DNA from: an uncultured Saprospiraceae bacterium
GTDB taxonomy: Bacteria > Bacteroidota > Bacteroidia > Chitinophagales > Saprospiraceae
DNA length: 64,000 nucleotides
Reading direction: 5' to 3'
Assembly: GCA_937921525.1 (NCBI GenBank)
Contig: CAKZUM010000021.1
Span: forward strand, 1-64,000
The number at the start of each line of letters is the position of its first letter. The first letter of the stretch is position 1. A program made the translations under genes and the position numbers. Below, in pieces: positions 44,414 to 53,090 of the stretch. The notes below the pieces were generated by a model. The model was given only the letters and a program-made list of their open reading frames with translations. It did not search any database and was not told the origin of the DNA.

Positions 44414-44824
44414 ATGAAAAAGTATCTTTTTTTAACTGCTTTTGCACTAATGGGTCTAGTATGTTCTGTATCAGGTCAAAGCTGTCATAGTGTAAAAAAA
44501 GGAACAGCTAAGGCCGCAAAAGTAAGTAGTACGGCTACAATAGACACATCCTTAACAAAGACACAATTTACAGTTTATGGTAATTGTGGAATGTGTAAAA
44601 AAACAATTGAAGGGGCTTTAAAAGATGTACAAGGAGTAGCCCTAGCTAATTGGGACGGAGAAACAGCTCAAATGTCTGTTGCTTATGATGCCAAGCAAAT
44701 AGGCTTAGACAAAATCAAACAACGAATAGCAGATGTTGGATATGACAGCGATACACATCGTGCAAAAAAAGAAGTTTATGATAAACTATATGGATGCTGT
44801 CAATATGACCGCCCGACTAATTAA
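44414..44824 (+). CDS. secreted HMA (heavy-metal-associated) domain protein
   Basis: A signal peptide (residues 1-22, ending VSGQ) precedes an HMA fold with the metal site GNCGMCKKTIEGAL; the Cys pair is residues 58 and 61. The end carries a Cys pair in YGCCQYDRP. Such small proteins accept Cu(I) or similar soft metals. Because it is exported, it is likely a periplasmic copper chaperone linked to the efflux system. Confidence 0.82.
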   Translation: MKKYLFLTAFALMGLVCSVSGQSCHSVKKGTAKAAKVSSTATIDTSLTKTQFTVYGNCGMCKKTIEGALKDVQGVALANWDGETAQMSVAYDAKQIGLDKIKQRIADVGYDSDTHRAKKEVYDKLYGCCQYDRPTN

Positions 44825-44894
44825 AAAAGGAAAGAATTGACTAGAGGCAATTACATTTAATTTTAAATTTATAATCCCCCTCTAAAAAAAGAAC

Positions 44895-46229
44895 ATGAGA
44901 AAACTTATCGTACTACTATGCTTTAGCCTACTCTATGCTTGTGCTAAAGAAGAAAAAACGAATTTATTAGATGAAGAACTACTAGCAACAATTGAAAAAG
45001 TTATAAGCGAAAATGGAGGGCAAAGTCTAATTCTGCCAAAAGAGACTGATTTGACTAATATTCCTCAAGACCCAAAAAATCCATTGACACCAGAGAAAGT
45101 AAGCTTGGGCAAGCTTTTATTTCATGAAACGGGTATTGCTCTTGCGCCAACGAAGAATTTTCAGGAAGGTACTTTTAGCTGTGCTTCTTGTCATTTTGCA
45201 AGTGCAGGCTTTCAAGCAGGGCGATTTCAAGGTATTGGAGATGGTGGAATTGGATTTGGAAAAAATGGAGAAGGAAGAATAAAAGATGCTTTATATCATG
45301 GGGATGAGCTAGATGTACAACCTATTCGCTCCCCATCTACTATGAACACGGCATACCAGAAGAATATGCTTTGGAACGGTCAATTTGGTGCAACAGGAAA
45401 GAATGTAGGGACAGAACAAGCGTGGACACCAGAAACACCTAAAGCAATTAATTCTTTAGGCTTTGAAGGTTTAGAAACCCAGGCTATTGCAGGTCTAGGA
45501 GTCCATAGAATGGTGATGGATTCTACGTTTATACATACTACAGCATACAAAGAATTTTTCGATGCGGCATTTCCAGAAGTCTCCACAGAGGAGCGTTATA
45601 CCATTAAAAATGCTGGTTTAGCAATTGCCGCTTATGAAAGAATACTACTGTCTAATCAAGCACCTTTTCAAGAATGGTTAAGAGGAGATTCCAAAGCACT
45701 TAACGAGCAAGAAAAAAAGGGAGCTTTACTATTTTTTGGAAAAGCTAAGTGCGGTAATTGTCATAATACTCCTGCACTTAGTAGTATGGAATTTTATGCT
45801 TTAGGTATGTCCGATTTAATAGATTGTCCAGAACCTACTTTTAAAACAAGTCTGGAAAATCCACAAAATTTGGGCCGTGGTGGTTTTACAGGAAAAACAG
45901 AAGACCATTATCTTTTTAAAGTGCCGCAATTATATAATCTAAAAGATAGTCCTTTTTATGGACATGGAGCTAGTTTTCGTACTATCCGACAAGTAGTTGA
46001 ATATATAAATCAGGCAATACCAGAAAATGAAAGAATGGATAAAAATCAATTAGCCCCTGATTTTAAGCCATTAAATCTTACAGCAATCGAAATTACTCAA
46101 ATTACTGCTTTTCTAGAGCATGGACTTTACGATAACAATCTGAAGAGATACGAACCAACTCAGTTGCCTTCTGGTAATTGTTTTCCGAATAATGACCGAA
46201 TGTCTCAAAGACAGTTAGGCTGTAATTAA
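44895..46229 (+). CDS. di-haem cytochrome c peroxidase-type lipoprotein
   Basis: The lipoprotein signal LLCFSLLYAC precedes a mature enzyme with two c-type haem sites, CASCH near residue 97 and CGNCH near 291, and typical motifs GEGRIKDALYHG and GRGGFTGKTEDHYLFKVPQLYN. The MauG/CCP fold reduces peroxides or oxidises metal-linked substrates. The copy at 53091 is its broken paralogue. Position among copper genes suggests defence against copper-driven peroxide damage, by inference. Confidence 0.85.
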   Translation: MRKLIVLLCFSLLYACAKEEKTNLLDEELLATIEKVISENGGQSLILPKETDLTNIPQDPKNPLTPEKVSLGKLLFHETGIALAPTKNFQEGTFSCASCHFASAGFQAGRFQGIGDGGIGFGKNGEGRIKDALYHGDELDVQPIRSPSTMNTAYQKNMLWNGQFGATGKNVGTEQAWTPETPKAINSLGFEGLETQAIAGLGVHRMVMDSTFIHTTAYKEFFDAAFPEVSTEERYTIKNAGLAIAAYERILLSNQAPFQEWLRGDSKALNEQEKKGALLFFGKAKCGNCHNTPALSSMEFYALGMSDLIDCPEPTFKTSLENPQNLGRGGFTGKTEDHYLFKVPQLYNLKDSPFYGHGASFRTIRQVVEYINQAIPENERMDKNQLAPDFKPLNLTAIEITQITAFLEHGLYDNNLKRYEPTQLPSGNCFPNNDRMSQRQLGCN

Positions 46230-46268
46230 TTTGAAACTGTCGTTTTTTTTAATCATTAATATTTAACT

Positions 46269-46505
46269 ATGAAAATTTTTAAAATTCTTCTCTTATCAAC
46301 CACTTTTCTCGTTTCAGGGATTGCATTTTCTTCTTGTGGCAATGGAAACGCTGCTGCCGACAAACAAGGAAAAGAGTACACTTCCGAATATGTTTGCCCA
46401 ATGCATTGTAAAGATAGTGGGAGCGACAAAGAAGGTAAATGTCCTGTTTGCGGAATGGATTATGTAAAAAATAAAGACCATAAAGCAAATGGACATAAGC
46501 ATTAA
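46269..46505 (+). CDS. small heavy-metal-binding lipoprotein
   Basis: The lipoprotein signal ends at Cys24 (GIAFSSCG). The mature ~55 residues hold a heavy-metal-binding domain: YVCPMHCKDSGSDKEGKCPVCGMDY with paired Cys and Met, and a His/Lys-rich end (KANGHKH). It may act as a periplasmic metal sponge. A 19-bp hairpin follows. Confidence 0.75.
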   Translation: MKIFKILLLSTTFLVSGIAFSSCGNGNAAADKQGKEYTSEYVCPMHCKDSGSDKEGKCPVCGMDYVKNKDHKANGHKH

Positions 46506-46530
46506 ATAATTGGGCTCTTTAATTTTTATT

Positions 46531-46571
46531 TTTAGAAAATAGCAGGATAATTTATCCTGCTATTTTCTAAA
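46531..46571 (+). terminator. 19-bp perfect hairpin, terminator
   Basis: TTTAGAAAATAGCAGGATA (46531-46549) is perfectly complementary to 46553-46571 around a 3-base loop. It begins 26 bases after the lipoprotein stop and ends 12 bases before the DUF5676 ATG. It probably ends the copper operon transcript and isolates the next pair. Confidence 0.7.
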
Positions 46572-46582
46572 TCAAAAACAAA

Positions 46583-46852
46583 ATGATGGCAACATTAAAT
46601 CAAAAAAAAATGGCACTTGCAACTGGATTAACGTCAGTCGTTTTCTATCTGGGTTGTTTTCTAGTAATGGCACTATTAGGGAAAGAGGGTATCGTACAAC
46701 TATCTAATCTACTTTTTCATGGGATGGATTTTAGCAATATCATTCGGATGAATATTCCTATTGGAGAAACACTATTAGGTGCTGCTATTTCCTTTTTGTT
46801 TTGGGGAGGGATTGGATATTTAGTAGCTTCCATTTATAACAAACTTAACTAA
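46583..46852 (+). CDS. DUF5676 small membrane protein
   Basis: Two membrane helices (about 12-30 and 62-84) match the DUF5676 pattern: ATGLTSVVFYLGCFLV, FHGMDFSNI and FWGGIGYLVASIYNKL. DUF5676 genes occur beside copper or heavy-metal genes; activity is unknown. The stop codon overlaps the start of the next gene by one base. Confidence 0.75.
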   Translation: MMATLNQKKMALATGLTSVVFYLGCFLVMALLGKEGIVQLSNLLFHGMDFSNIIRMNIPIGETLLGAAISFLFWGGIGYLVASIYNKLN

Positions 46853-47829
46853 TGGACAGTCTAACACAAGCTGCGCTCGGTGCTGCCGTTGGCGAAGCGA
46901 TTCTTGGTAAAAAAATCGGTCATAAAGCGGCTATTTTAGGAGCTATTGGAGGTACAATTCCTGATTTGGATGTTCTGCTCACCCCTTTTTTTAGTACCTT
47001 TCAAAACATAAGTATCCATCGCGGATATAGCCATTCTATTTTATTTTGCTTACTTGGCGCATTCCTATTTGCTTACCTATTGAGTAAAATAAAATGGACG
47101 AAATCCGTCTCTTTCAGAAAACTTTGGTTCTTTAGTTTTCTAGCCTTGTTTACACATGTATTGTTAGATGCTTTCACTAGTTTTGGAACGCAATTATTCT
47201 TGCCTTTTACGGATTGGCGAGTAAGCTTTGATAGTATTAGCATTATTGACCCTGTTTATACGATTCCATTAATAGTTGGGGTCGCAGGAAGCATATTTTA
47301 TTATAAAAAAAAGGAGGCTAAACGAGGCTTACCTAATAACCTAGGACTAATCATTAGCTCCTTATACTTACTGTTTACCCTTGCCAATAAACAACATATT
47401 GAGCAGATTTTTAATGAACAATTAGAAGCTCAAGAAATTCCTTCTTTTCGATTGTTAACCGTTCCTGTTGCTATTGGGAATACGACTTGGTACGGAGTTG
47501 CTAGAGATAAAACCCATTTGCATATTGGGAAATACTCCATGCTCAAAGGAAATAAAATTGAATTCAATGCCTTTCCAATTAATCGAGATTTATTGGATGG
47601 ATTAGACGAAGAATTGGTTTACAAAATGAAATGGTTTGCCCAAGGATTTTATACCGTTGCCGAAAAGGATGGTAAAATTCGGATTTATAATATGCAATGT
47701 GATATGCAAGGAATTAGAACCTTTGGAGATTATAAGGCACCGACTGCTTTTTATTATGAAATTACCCCACATCAAGACGGTTCTTATGATTTAGCAGCTG
47801 GTATGCACCCTTCGGAAGGAAGTGAATAA
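46852..47829 (+). CDS. YdjM/DUF457-type metal-dependent membrane hydrolase
   Basis: The N-terminal half has membrane segments and the characteristic metal-ligand motifs: DSLTQAALGAAVGEA, GTIPDLDVL, IHRGYSHSI and LTHVLLD-type (FTHVLLDAFTSFG). The C-terminal ~170 residues are a soluble domain of mixed strands (VAIGNTTWYGVARDKTHL). This membrane-bound hydrolase family has unknown substrate. Start overlaps the DUF5676 stop (TAATG). Confidence 0.8.
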   Translation: MDSLTQAALGAAVGEAILGKKIGHKAAILGAIGGTIPDLDVLLTPFFSTFQNISIHRGYSHSILFCLLGAFLFAYLLSKIKWTKSVSFRKLWFFSFLALFTHVLLDAFTSFGTQLFLPFTDWRVSFDSISIIDPVYTIPLIVGVAGSIFYYKKKEAKRGLPNNLGLIISSLYLLFTLANKQHIEQIFNEQLEAQEIPSFRLLTVPVAIGNTTWYGVARDKTHLHIGKYSMLKGNKIEFNAFPINRDLLDGLDEELVYKMKWFAQGFYTVAEKDGKIRIYNMQCDMQGIRTFGDYKAPTAFYYEITPHQDGSYDLAAGMHPSEGSE

Positions 47830-47873
47830 ATAAATGATTTACATAACTAGTGCTTATTTTTTTTACTAAATCC

Positions 47874-48350
47874 TTAGACGATACCCCATCGTTTTACTTG
47901 ATTTTTGTAGTCTAGATATTCTTTGCCAAATTTAGTAGCTAAGTATTGTTCTTCTTTCAAAATCACTTTGTAATGAACAATAGCTATAACTATAGGTAAT
48001 AAAAATAAGCACCAGAATAATTCTAACCAGAATACCAAACCTAAGTAAAGTAACACAAGGGCTACATACATTGGGTTTCGAGCAAATCGAAAAGGTCCTG
48101 TTTTGATGATACTAGTAGTAGGTTGAAAAGTGCTAACAGGTGTTTGCTTAGTCTTCATTGTTATCATTGCCCAAAAAGCAAATGGAAAAGAAATCCCTAC
48201 TAATACGATTCCAAACAGCTTAATTGAATTATTTAAATCTAAAGAAAATGGAAAGCAATAATCCAATAAATATCCTACGAGAAAAAATCCAATAAAGGTA
48301 ATTGGCGGAGGTACTTTGACTCCTGTTATGGACTTTGAATTGTTTGGCAT
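47874..48350 (-). CDS. isoprenylcysteine methyltransferase-like membrane protein
   Basis: The 158-residue protein has four membrane segments and the C-terminal motif set of this family: FARNPMYVALVLLYLG, EEQYLATKFGKEYLDYKNQVKRW (in part). It is transcribed against its neighbours. Such proteins are common next to metal ATPases; the substrate is unknown. A second copy at 63323 is broken. Confidence 0.8.
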   Translation of the reverse strand: MPNNSKSITGVKVPPPITFIGFFLVGYLLDYCFPFSLDLNNSIKLFGIVLVGISFPFAFWAMITMKTKQTPVSTFQPTTSIIKTGPFRFARNPMYVALVLLYLGLVFWLELFWCLFLLPIVIAIVHYKVILKEEQYLATKFGKEYLDYKNQVKRWGIV

Positions 48351-48419
48351 GCTAAAATTTTTAACAGAATTAATAAAAATTAAAAATAAAACTTAGTAAA
48401 CATACAAAAAAGGTAAAAC

Positions 48420-50909
48420 ATGACACATACTTATCAAATATCAGGCATGACTTGCAACGGTTGTAAAAACAGCGTTGAAGGTGCTTTAGGTAATTTAGAC
48501 GCCATTCAAAAAGTAACTGCTGACTTAAAAAAAGAAACAGTTGAAATAAAAATGTCTTCCCACATTCCTATTGAAAAATTACAGGAAACACTAGTCAAAG
48601 CAGGTTTGCATTATACGATTGGGATGAAAGGTGAAAAAGCTAAACACACTACGTCAAGCCATTCCAACAAACAAGAAGGAAATGGGGTGTTTTACTGTCC
48701 GATGCATTGTGAAGGAGAGAAAACCTACGACCAACCTGGTGATTGCCCCGTTTGTGGAATGCACTTAGTAGAACAGCCCAAACTGGTTACTTCAGCTCAA
48801 TATACTTGTCCGATGCATCCAGAAATTATTAGAGATGCGCCTGGGAGTTGTCCAAAATGTGGAATGGATTTAGTACCGATGCAACCAACAGAGGCAGCTG
48901 AAGATAAAACCTATCAGGAGCTATTGAAAAAAATGAAAATAGCCATCCTCTTTACGGTACCGATTTTCATTATGGCTATGGGAGAAATGATTCCAGGGAA
49001 TCCTTTAGCTAAGCTATTTTCTCAACATACGATGAATTGGATACAACTATTACTATCCTTGCCTGTCTTGTTTTATGCAGGTTGGATGTTCTTTGAGCGG
49101 GCGTGGAAATCTATTATGACTTGGAATTTGAATATGTTCACCTTGATTGGAATTGGGACAGGTGTGGCGTGGATATTTAGTGTAGTTGCGCTTTTGTTTC
49201 CTGACGTTTTTCCAGAACAGTTCAAAACTGAAAGTGGAACGGTCTTCGTTTATTTTGAAGCTGCTACGGTCATAATTACTTTGGTTTTATTAGGGCAATT
49301 GTTAGAAGCTAGAGCACATAGTCAAACTAGTGGAGCAATAAAAGAATTACTCAAATTAGCACCAACCGAAGCCGTATTGGTCACACCGAATGGCAAGGAT
49401 AAAATTATTTCTATCCAGGAGATTAAAGTAGGGGATTTATTGCGAGTCAAACCGGGCGATAAAGTACCTGTTGATGGCGTAATCACCGAAGGGCATAGTA
49501 GTATAGATGAATCAATGATTACAGGAGAGCCGATTCCTGTTGATAAACAAATAAGTGATTTAGTAAGTTCTGGGACGATAAATGGGACAAAATCCTTTGT
49601 GATGCAAGCTGAGAAAATAGGTTCTGAGACTTTGTTATCGCAAATTATTGAAATGGTCAATAATGCTAGTCGTTCCAAAGCACCAATACAAAAATTAGCG
49701 GATAAAATTTCAAAATACTTTGTGCCAATAGTCATCGGTATTTCCATCCTTACTTTTATCGTATGGTATTTAGTAGGACCTGCTCCTGCTATGGTTTATG
49801 CTTTTGTCAATGCGATTGCCGTCTTAATTATCGCTTGTCCTTGTGCCTTAGGTTTAGCTACACCGATGTCCGTAATGGTTGGAGTAGGGAAGGGGGCAAA
49901 AAATGGGGTGTTAATCAAAAATGCAGAAGCTTTAGAAAAGTTGGACAAAGTAAATGTATTGATTACCGATAAAACGGGAACGATAACCGAAGGCAAACCT
50001 TCTGTAGAAAAAGTAGTGAACACCTCGGACAAAGCCTTGCCTTTATTGCAATACATCGCCTCTCTGAATCAATATAGCGAACATCCACTAGCAGAGGCAA
50101 TTGTAAAGCATAGCGAAAAGGAAAATATAGATTTACATGCGGTCAATGATTTTGAATCTGTTTCTGGTAAAGGAGTCATTGGTACAGTAGATAATCATAG
50201 AATAGCATTGGGAAATAAAAAGCTAATGCAACAAGTAAAAGCAGTAGTCTCGGAAACCGTAGATAGCCAAGTGATTGCCGAGCAAAAAAAGGGTAAAACC
50301 GTTTCTTATATCTCCGTAGATGAAGAAGTATTGGGCTTTGTGACTATTTCAGATGCCATTAAAAAAACGAGCGCACAAGCCATTTCGGCTTTACAAAAAC
50401 AAGGAATAGAGGTGATTATGCTAACGGGAGATAATGCGAATACCGCAAAAACAGTTGCTGACCAACTTGGACTAGCAGATTTTAGAGCAGATTTTTTACC
50501 AAAGGACAAACTAGATTTTATTAAAGCTTTACAAGCAAAAGGGAAAATAGTAGCAATGGCGGGAGATGGGATTAATGACGCCCCTGCCTTAGCCCAAGCG
50601 GATGTAGGTATTGCAATGGGTACAGGTACAGATGTGGCTATTGAAAGCTCCGAAGTAACTTTGGTAAAAGGTGATTTAAAAGGGATTGTCAAAGCCAAAA
50701 ATCTAAGTTATGCCGTAATGAAAAATATCAAAGAGAATCTGTTTTTTGCCTTTATCTATAATGTTTTGGGTGTACCGATTGCAGCAGGGGTGCTTTATCC
50801 TTTTTTCGGTCTTTTGTTGTCACCAATGTTGGCGGCTGCGGCGATGAGTTTTAGTTCAGTATCTGTTATAATGAATTCTTTGCGGTTGAGAGGTGTTTCT
50901 CTAGATTAG
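48420..50909 (+). CDS. copA: CopA-type P1B copper ATPase
   Basis: An HMA domain (MTCNGC, Cys12/Cys15) is followed by two heavy-metal-binding domains (CPMHCEGEKTYDQPGDCPVCGM near 91-112, and CPMHPEIIRDAPGSCPKCGMDL near 130-151, named by ends). Membrane helices with the transport motif CPCALGLATP near 476 follow, with TGEP near 367, the phosphorylation motif DKTGTITEGKP near 518, SEHPLAEAIV, MLTGDN and GDGINDAPALAQADVG. It exports Cu(I) from the cytoplasm. Three N-terminal metal domains exceed the usual one or two. Divergent from the methyltransferase gene. Confidence 0.93.
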   Translation: MTHTYQISGMTCNGCKNSVEGALGNLDAIQKVTADLKKETVEIKMSSHIPIEKLQETLVKAGLHYTIGMKGEKAKHTTSSHSNKQEGNGVFYCPMHCEGEKTYDQPGDCPVCGMHLVEQPKLVTSAQYTCPMHPEIIRDAPGSCPKCGMDLVPMQPTEAAEDKTYQELLKKMKIAILFTVPIFIMAMGEMIPGNPLAKLFSQHTMNWIQLLLSLPVLFYAGWMFFERAWKSIMTWNLNMFTLIGIGTGVAWIFSVVALLFPDVFPEQFKTESGTVFVYFEAATVIITLVLLGQLLEARAHSQTSGAIKELLKLAPTEAVLVTPNGKDKIISIQEIKVGDLLRVKPGDKVPVDGVITEGHSSIDESMITGEPIPVDKQISDLVSSGTINGTKSFVMQAEKIGSETLLSQIIEMVNNASRSKAPIQKLADKISKYFVPIVIGISILTFIVWYLVGPAPAMVYAFVNAIAVLIIACPCALGLATPMSVMVGVGKGAKNGVLIKNAEALEKLDKVNVLITDKTGTITEGKPSVEKVVNTSDKALPLLQYIASLNQYSEHPLAEAIVKHSEKENIDLHAVNDFESVSGKGVIGTVDNHRIALGNKKLMQQVKAVVSETVDSQVIAEQKKGKTVSYISVDEEVLGFVTISDAIKKTSAQAISALQKQGIEVIMLTGDNANTAKTVADQLGLADFRADFLPKDKLDFIKALQAKGKIVAMAGDGINDAPALAQADVGIAMGTGTDVAIESSEVTLVKGDLKGIVKAKNLSYAVMKNIKENLFFAFIYNVLGVPIAAGVLYPFFGLLLSPMLAAAAMSFSSVSVIMNSLRLRGVSLD

Positions 50910-50964
50910 GCTAATTAATTGTTGATTCGATGGATTGGGAGGGGGAGTTTTCTCAGCAAAAACC

Positions 50965-50986
50965 TATTTAAGCAATTGCTTAAATA
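50965..50986. promoter_or_regulatory. 22-bp palindromic ArsR operator
   Basis: A perfect 22-bp palindrome with half-site TATTTAAGCAA occupies 50965-50986. The promoter -33 TTG (50976-50978) lies inside it, and TATCTTTG (50999-51006) follows after 20 bases. The start codon is at 51011, so the leader is nearly absent. An ArsR-family repressor encoded by the next gene is the expected ligand. Confidence 0.75.
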
Positions 50987-51010
50987 TTAAAATACCTATA
51001 TCTTTGACCT

Positions 51011-51382
51011 ATGGAAAAAATATCAAATACCTGTATAAGAGCCTACCGAGACGAACAGCAAATTTTACGGTGCAAAAATCAAGTAGAAAGAATAGAATCA
51101 ACCCTTCCAGATGTAGCTCAATTGCTGGCATTAACTGGAAATGAAGTACGTTTAAAAATTCTTTTGTTATTACAAGAAGAAGGAAAGTTATGTGTTTGTG
51201 ATTTGAGCGATATCTTGGGCATGAAAATTCCTGCAGTATCCCAACACCTTAGAAAATTAAAAGATGCCCAAATAGTTAGTACGCAAAGAGAAGGAACGGT
51301 TATTTATTATCAATTTAGCATAAAGAAAAAGCAACAAATAAATGCAATTATAGACCTGTTTTTTAAAAAAGAAACAGTATAA
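51011..51382 (+). CDS. ArsR/SmtB-family metal-responsive repressor
   Basis: A winged-helix protein of 123 residues with the helix-turn-helix region KIPAVSQHLRKLKDA and the alpha3 metal motif LCVCDLSDI (ELCVCDL-like), used by arsenic, cadmium and lead sensors. The overlapping upstream frame at 50935 is a shadow. It should bind the adjacent palindrome in the apo form and release on metal binding. The following MerT-like gene is probably in its regulon. Confidence 0.88.
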   Translation: MEKISNTCIRAYRDEQQILRCKNQVERIESTLPDVAQLLALTGNEVRLKILLLLQEEGKLCVCDLSDILGMKIPAVSQHLRKLKDAQIVSTQREGTVIYYQFSIKKKQQINAIIDLFFKKETV

Positions 51383-51443
51383 AAAACAAAAGGTTAATTA
51401 CTAAACTAGCTACTTTTCTTATTTAGCTAGAAATAGATTTTAT

Positions 51444-51878
51444 ATGAGAATAAATACCACACAATCTCTTATTGGAAGTATCTTTGCCTTTGTACTGGCA
51501 ACCAGTTGTTGTTGGTTACCTTTTCTAGCGATTGGTATTGGAGGTGCGACTAGTTTCGCTGCTTTTTCTGCTGGGTTAGAACAATTTAGCGGATTTTTCA
51601 TGACTGCTGGCGCAGTTTTTTTAGCATGGGGAGGCTATCAATTTTATCAAAAAAATAATACTAAAGCAATGACAACAGTCGAACTTCAATCTACTATCAC
51701 TTGCCCCAATTGTCAGGCTACAAAAGAAGAAACGATGCCAACAAATGCTTGTCAATTTTTCTATGAATGTGAAAGTTGTAAAACATTATTAAAGCCTAAA
51801 TCAGGAGATTGTTGCGTATATTGTAGCTATGGAACGATAGCCTGCCCACCCATTCAAGAAGGAAAAAATTGTTGCTAA
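51444..51878 (+). CDS. MerT-like transporter fused to GDCCVxC domain
   Basis: The first ~75 residues are a MerT-like three-helix transporter with the Cys pair ATSCCWLPFLAIGIGG. After a linker, residues 87-144 hold several Cys-x-x-Cys (CPNCQA, CESCK) and the GDCCVYCSYGTIACPPIQ motif typical of GDCCVxC-type proteins (selenocysteine replaced by Cys here), ending in CC. It probably moves mercury-like or soft metal ions inward or handles them. The gene stop overlaps the start of the next gene. Confidence 0.78.
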   Translation: MRINTTQSLIGSIFAFVLATSCCWLPFLAIGIGGATSFAAFSAGLEQFSGFFMTAGAVFLAWGGYQFYQKNNTKAMTTVELQSTITCPNCQATKEETMPTNACQFFYECESCKTLLKPKSGDCCVYCSYGTIACPPIQEGKNCC

Positions 51879-52243
51879 TGAATGTTCAAGCAAAAACGAT
51901 AAGAACTTTTGTAGGTGCAAAAAACTATCTAGAATCCAGAACTTTTTATAAAGAACTAGGATTCGAAGAAGTAGTACTTTCTGAAAAAATGAGCCTCTTT
52001 AAAGTCAATGAAAATCTAGGATTTTACCTACAAGATTATTATGTTAAAAAATGGTGTAATAACTCAATGGTCTTTTTGGAAGTAGATGATGTAGATAAAT
52101 GTTGGGAAGGATTAGATAAAAAAGGGCTCCATCATAAATACAAATATGTAAGACTTACACTTATCAAAGAATTTGAGTGGGGACGAGAATGTTTTATGCA
52201 TGACCCATAAGGAGTATTATGGCACTTTTGCCAATTCAATTAA
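51878..52243 (+). pseudogene. VOC (glyoxalase-like) gene with premature stop
   Basis: The ATG at 51878 overlaps the MerT stop. The frame encodes a VOC fold (TFVGAKNYLESRTFYKELGF, MVFLEVDDVDKCW, WGRECFMHDP) but is cut by TAA at 52208-52210. In the same frame the downstream codons read GVLWHFCQFN then stop at 52241-52243; intact family members read HDPSGVLWHF at this point. A single TCA-to-TAA change would create the stop. The lost end carries part of the final strand, so function may be lost or reduced. Confidence 0.75.
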
Positions 52244-52429
52244 TATCTTTTTTAGTGGTCTCTAATATGTTTGTCTCAATGACAAAATATTGTGATGTCT
52301 AACACCCAACAATGGCAAGATTTATGCATCTTATATAAGTTTAGCGTTAAAATAACAAAAAATAAAATATAAGTGGAGAAATCCAGTTTACTAAGTATCT
52401 AAATTGAGATAGTTACCGTAATAAATAGT

Positions 52430-52894
52430 GTGAATACAAACCATAAAACATATCAGATTATAAGTTTATGCATGGCATTCTTGGTGTTTTTTTCATCAAT
52501 AGGATTCTCTATTGATATGCACTTCTGTCAAGGACACTTAAAATCTATTAGTTTTATTGGGGATGCCGCAGATTGTTATGGAGCTAAAGGCGACAATTCG
52601 CAGAAAAGTTGCCAAATGTCTAAACGGCAAGTGACCAAGAAAATGGATTGCTCTCTTGATAAAAAAGATTGCTGCCACAATCGGCACCTGTTGGCTCAGG
52701 CAGACCTTACTTCAACCAATCAATCAGGTCAATTTATATTGAATCACAATAGCTTTCAATATATTTCGATTGTTCCTGTTTCATTGGTAGAGGATACTAT
52801 TTTTCTTACTACCGATATTCTATCGGTCTTTCAGTACAAACCACCTTTAATCCTCAAAGACATACCTGTCTTCATTCAGTCCTTTCTTTTATAA
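52430..52894 (+). CDS. HYC-CC-PP family metal-associated protein, second copy
   Basis: Start is GTG at 52430, supported by the parallel MNxxxxTY start of the copy at 33422. A hydrophobic N-terminal segment precedes MHFCQGHLKSISFIGDAADCYG (HYC-like with Phe for Tyr), a CC pair (KKDCCHNR) and the C-terminal KPPLILKDIPVF that gives the PP motif. Probably periplasmic and metal binding. It opens the second metal locus as its paralogue opens the first. Confidence 0.78.
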   Translation: MNTNHKTYQIISLCMAFLVFFSSIGFSIDMHFCQGHLKSISFIGDAADCYGAKGDNSQKSCQMSKRQVTKKMDCSLDKKDCCHNRHLLAQADLTSTNQSGQFILNHNSFQYISIVPVSLVEDTIFLTTDILSVFQYKPPLILKDIPVFIQSFLL

Positions 52895-53090
52895 TTTACT
52901 CTATTTTTTTACTTTTAATCGGCGTATTTCCAATTATAGCTCCCTCGATGGGCTTGGAAATAGACCTTTCTAATTGCCTACTAACGTCGATTAAAGTTTC
53001 CAACACATTATACAGCGTCGAACTCAAAATGAAATAATTCCAAAAACCGATTCAATTATACATGGATTATTCATTAAAAAAGTTCTAAAA

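Noticed and set aside
50935-51144. 69-residue frame overlapping the ArsR start
   Set aside because: It reads through the operator and promoter and ends within the ArsR gene in another frame.
51820-51835. Selenoprotein form of GDCCVxC
   Set aside because: The codon at the usual selenocysteine position is TGT (Cys), read as GDCCVYCS without any stop.
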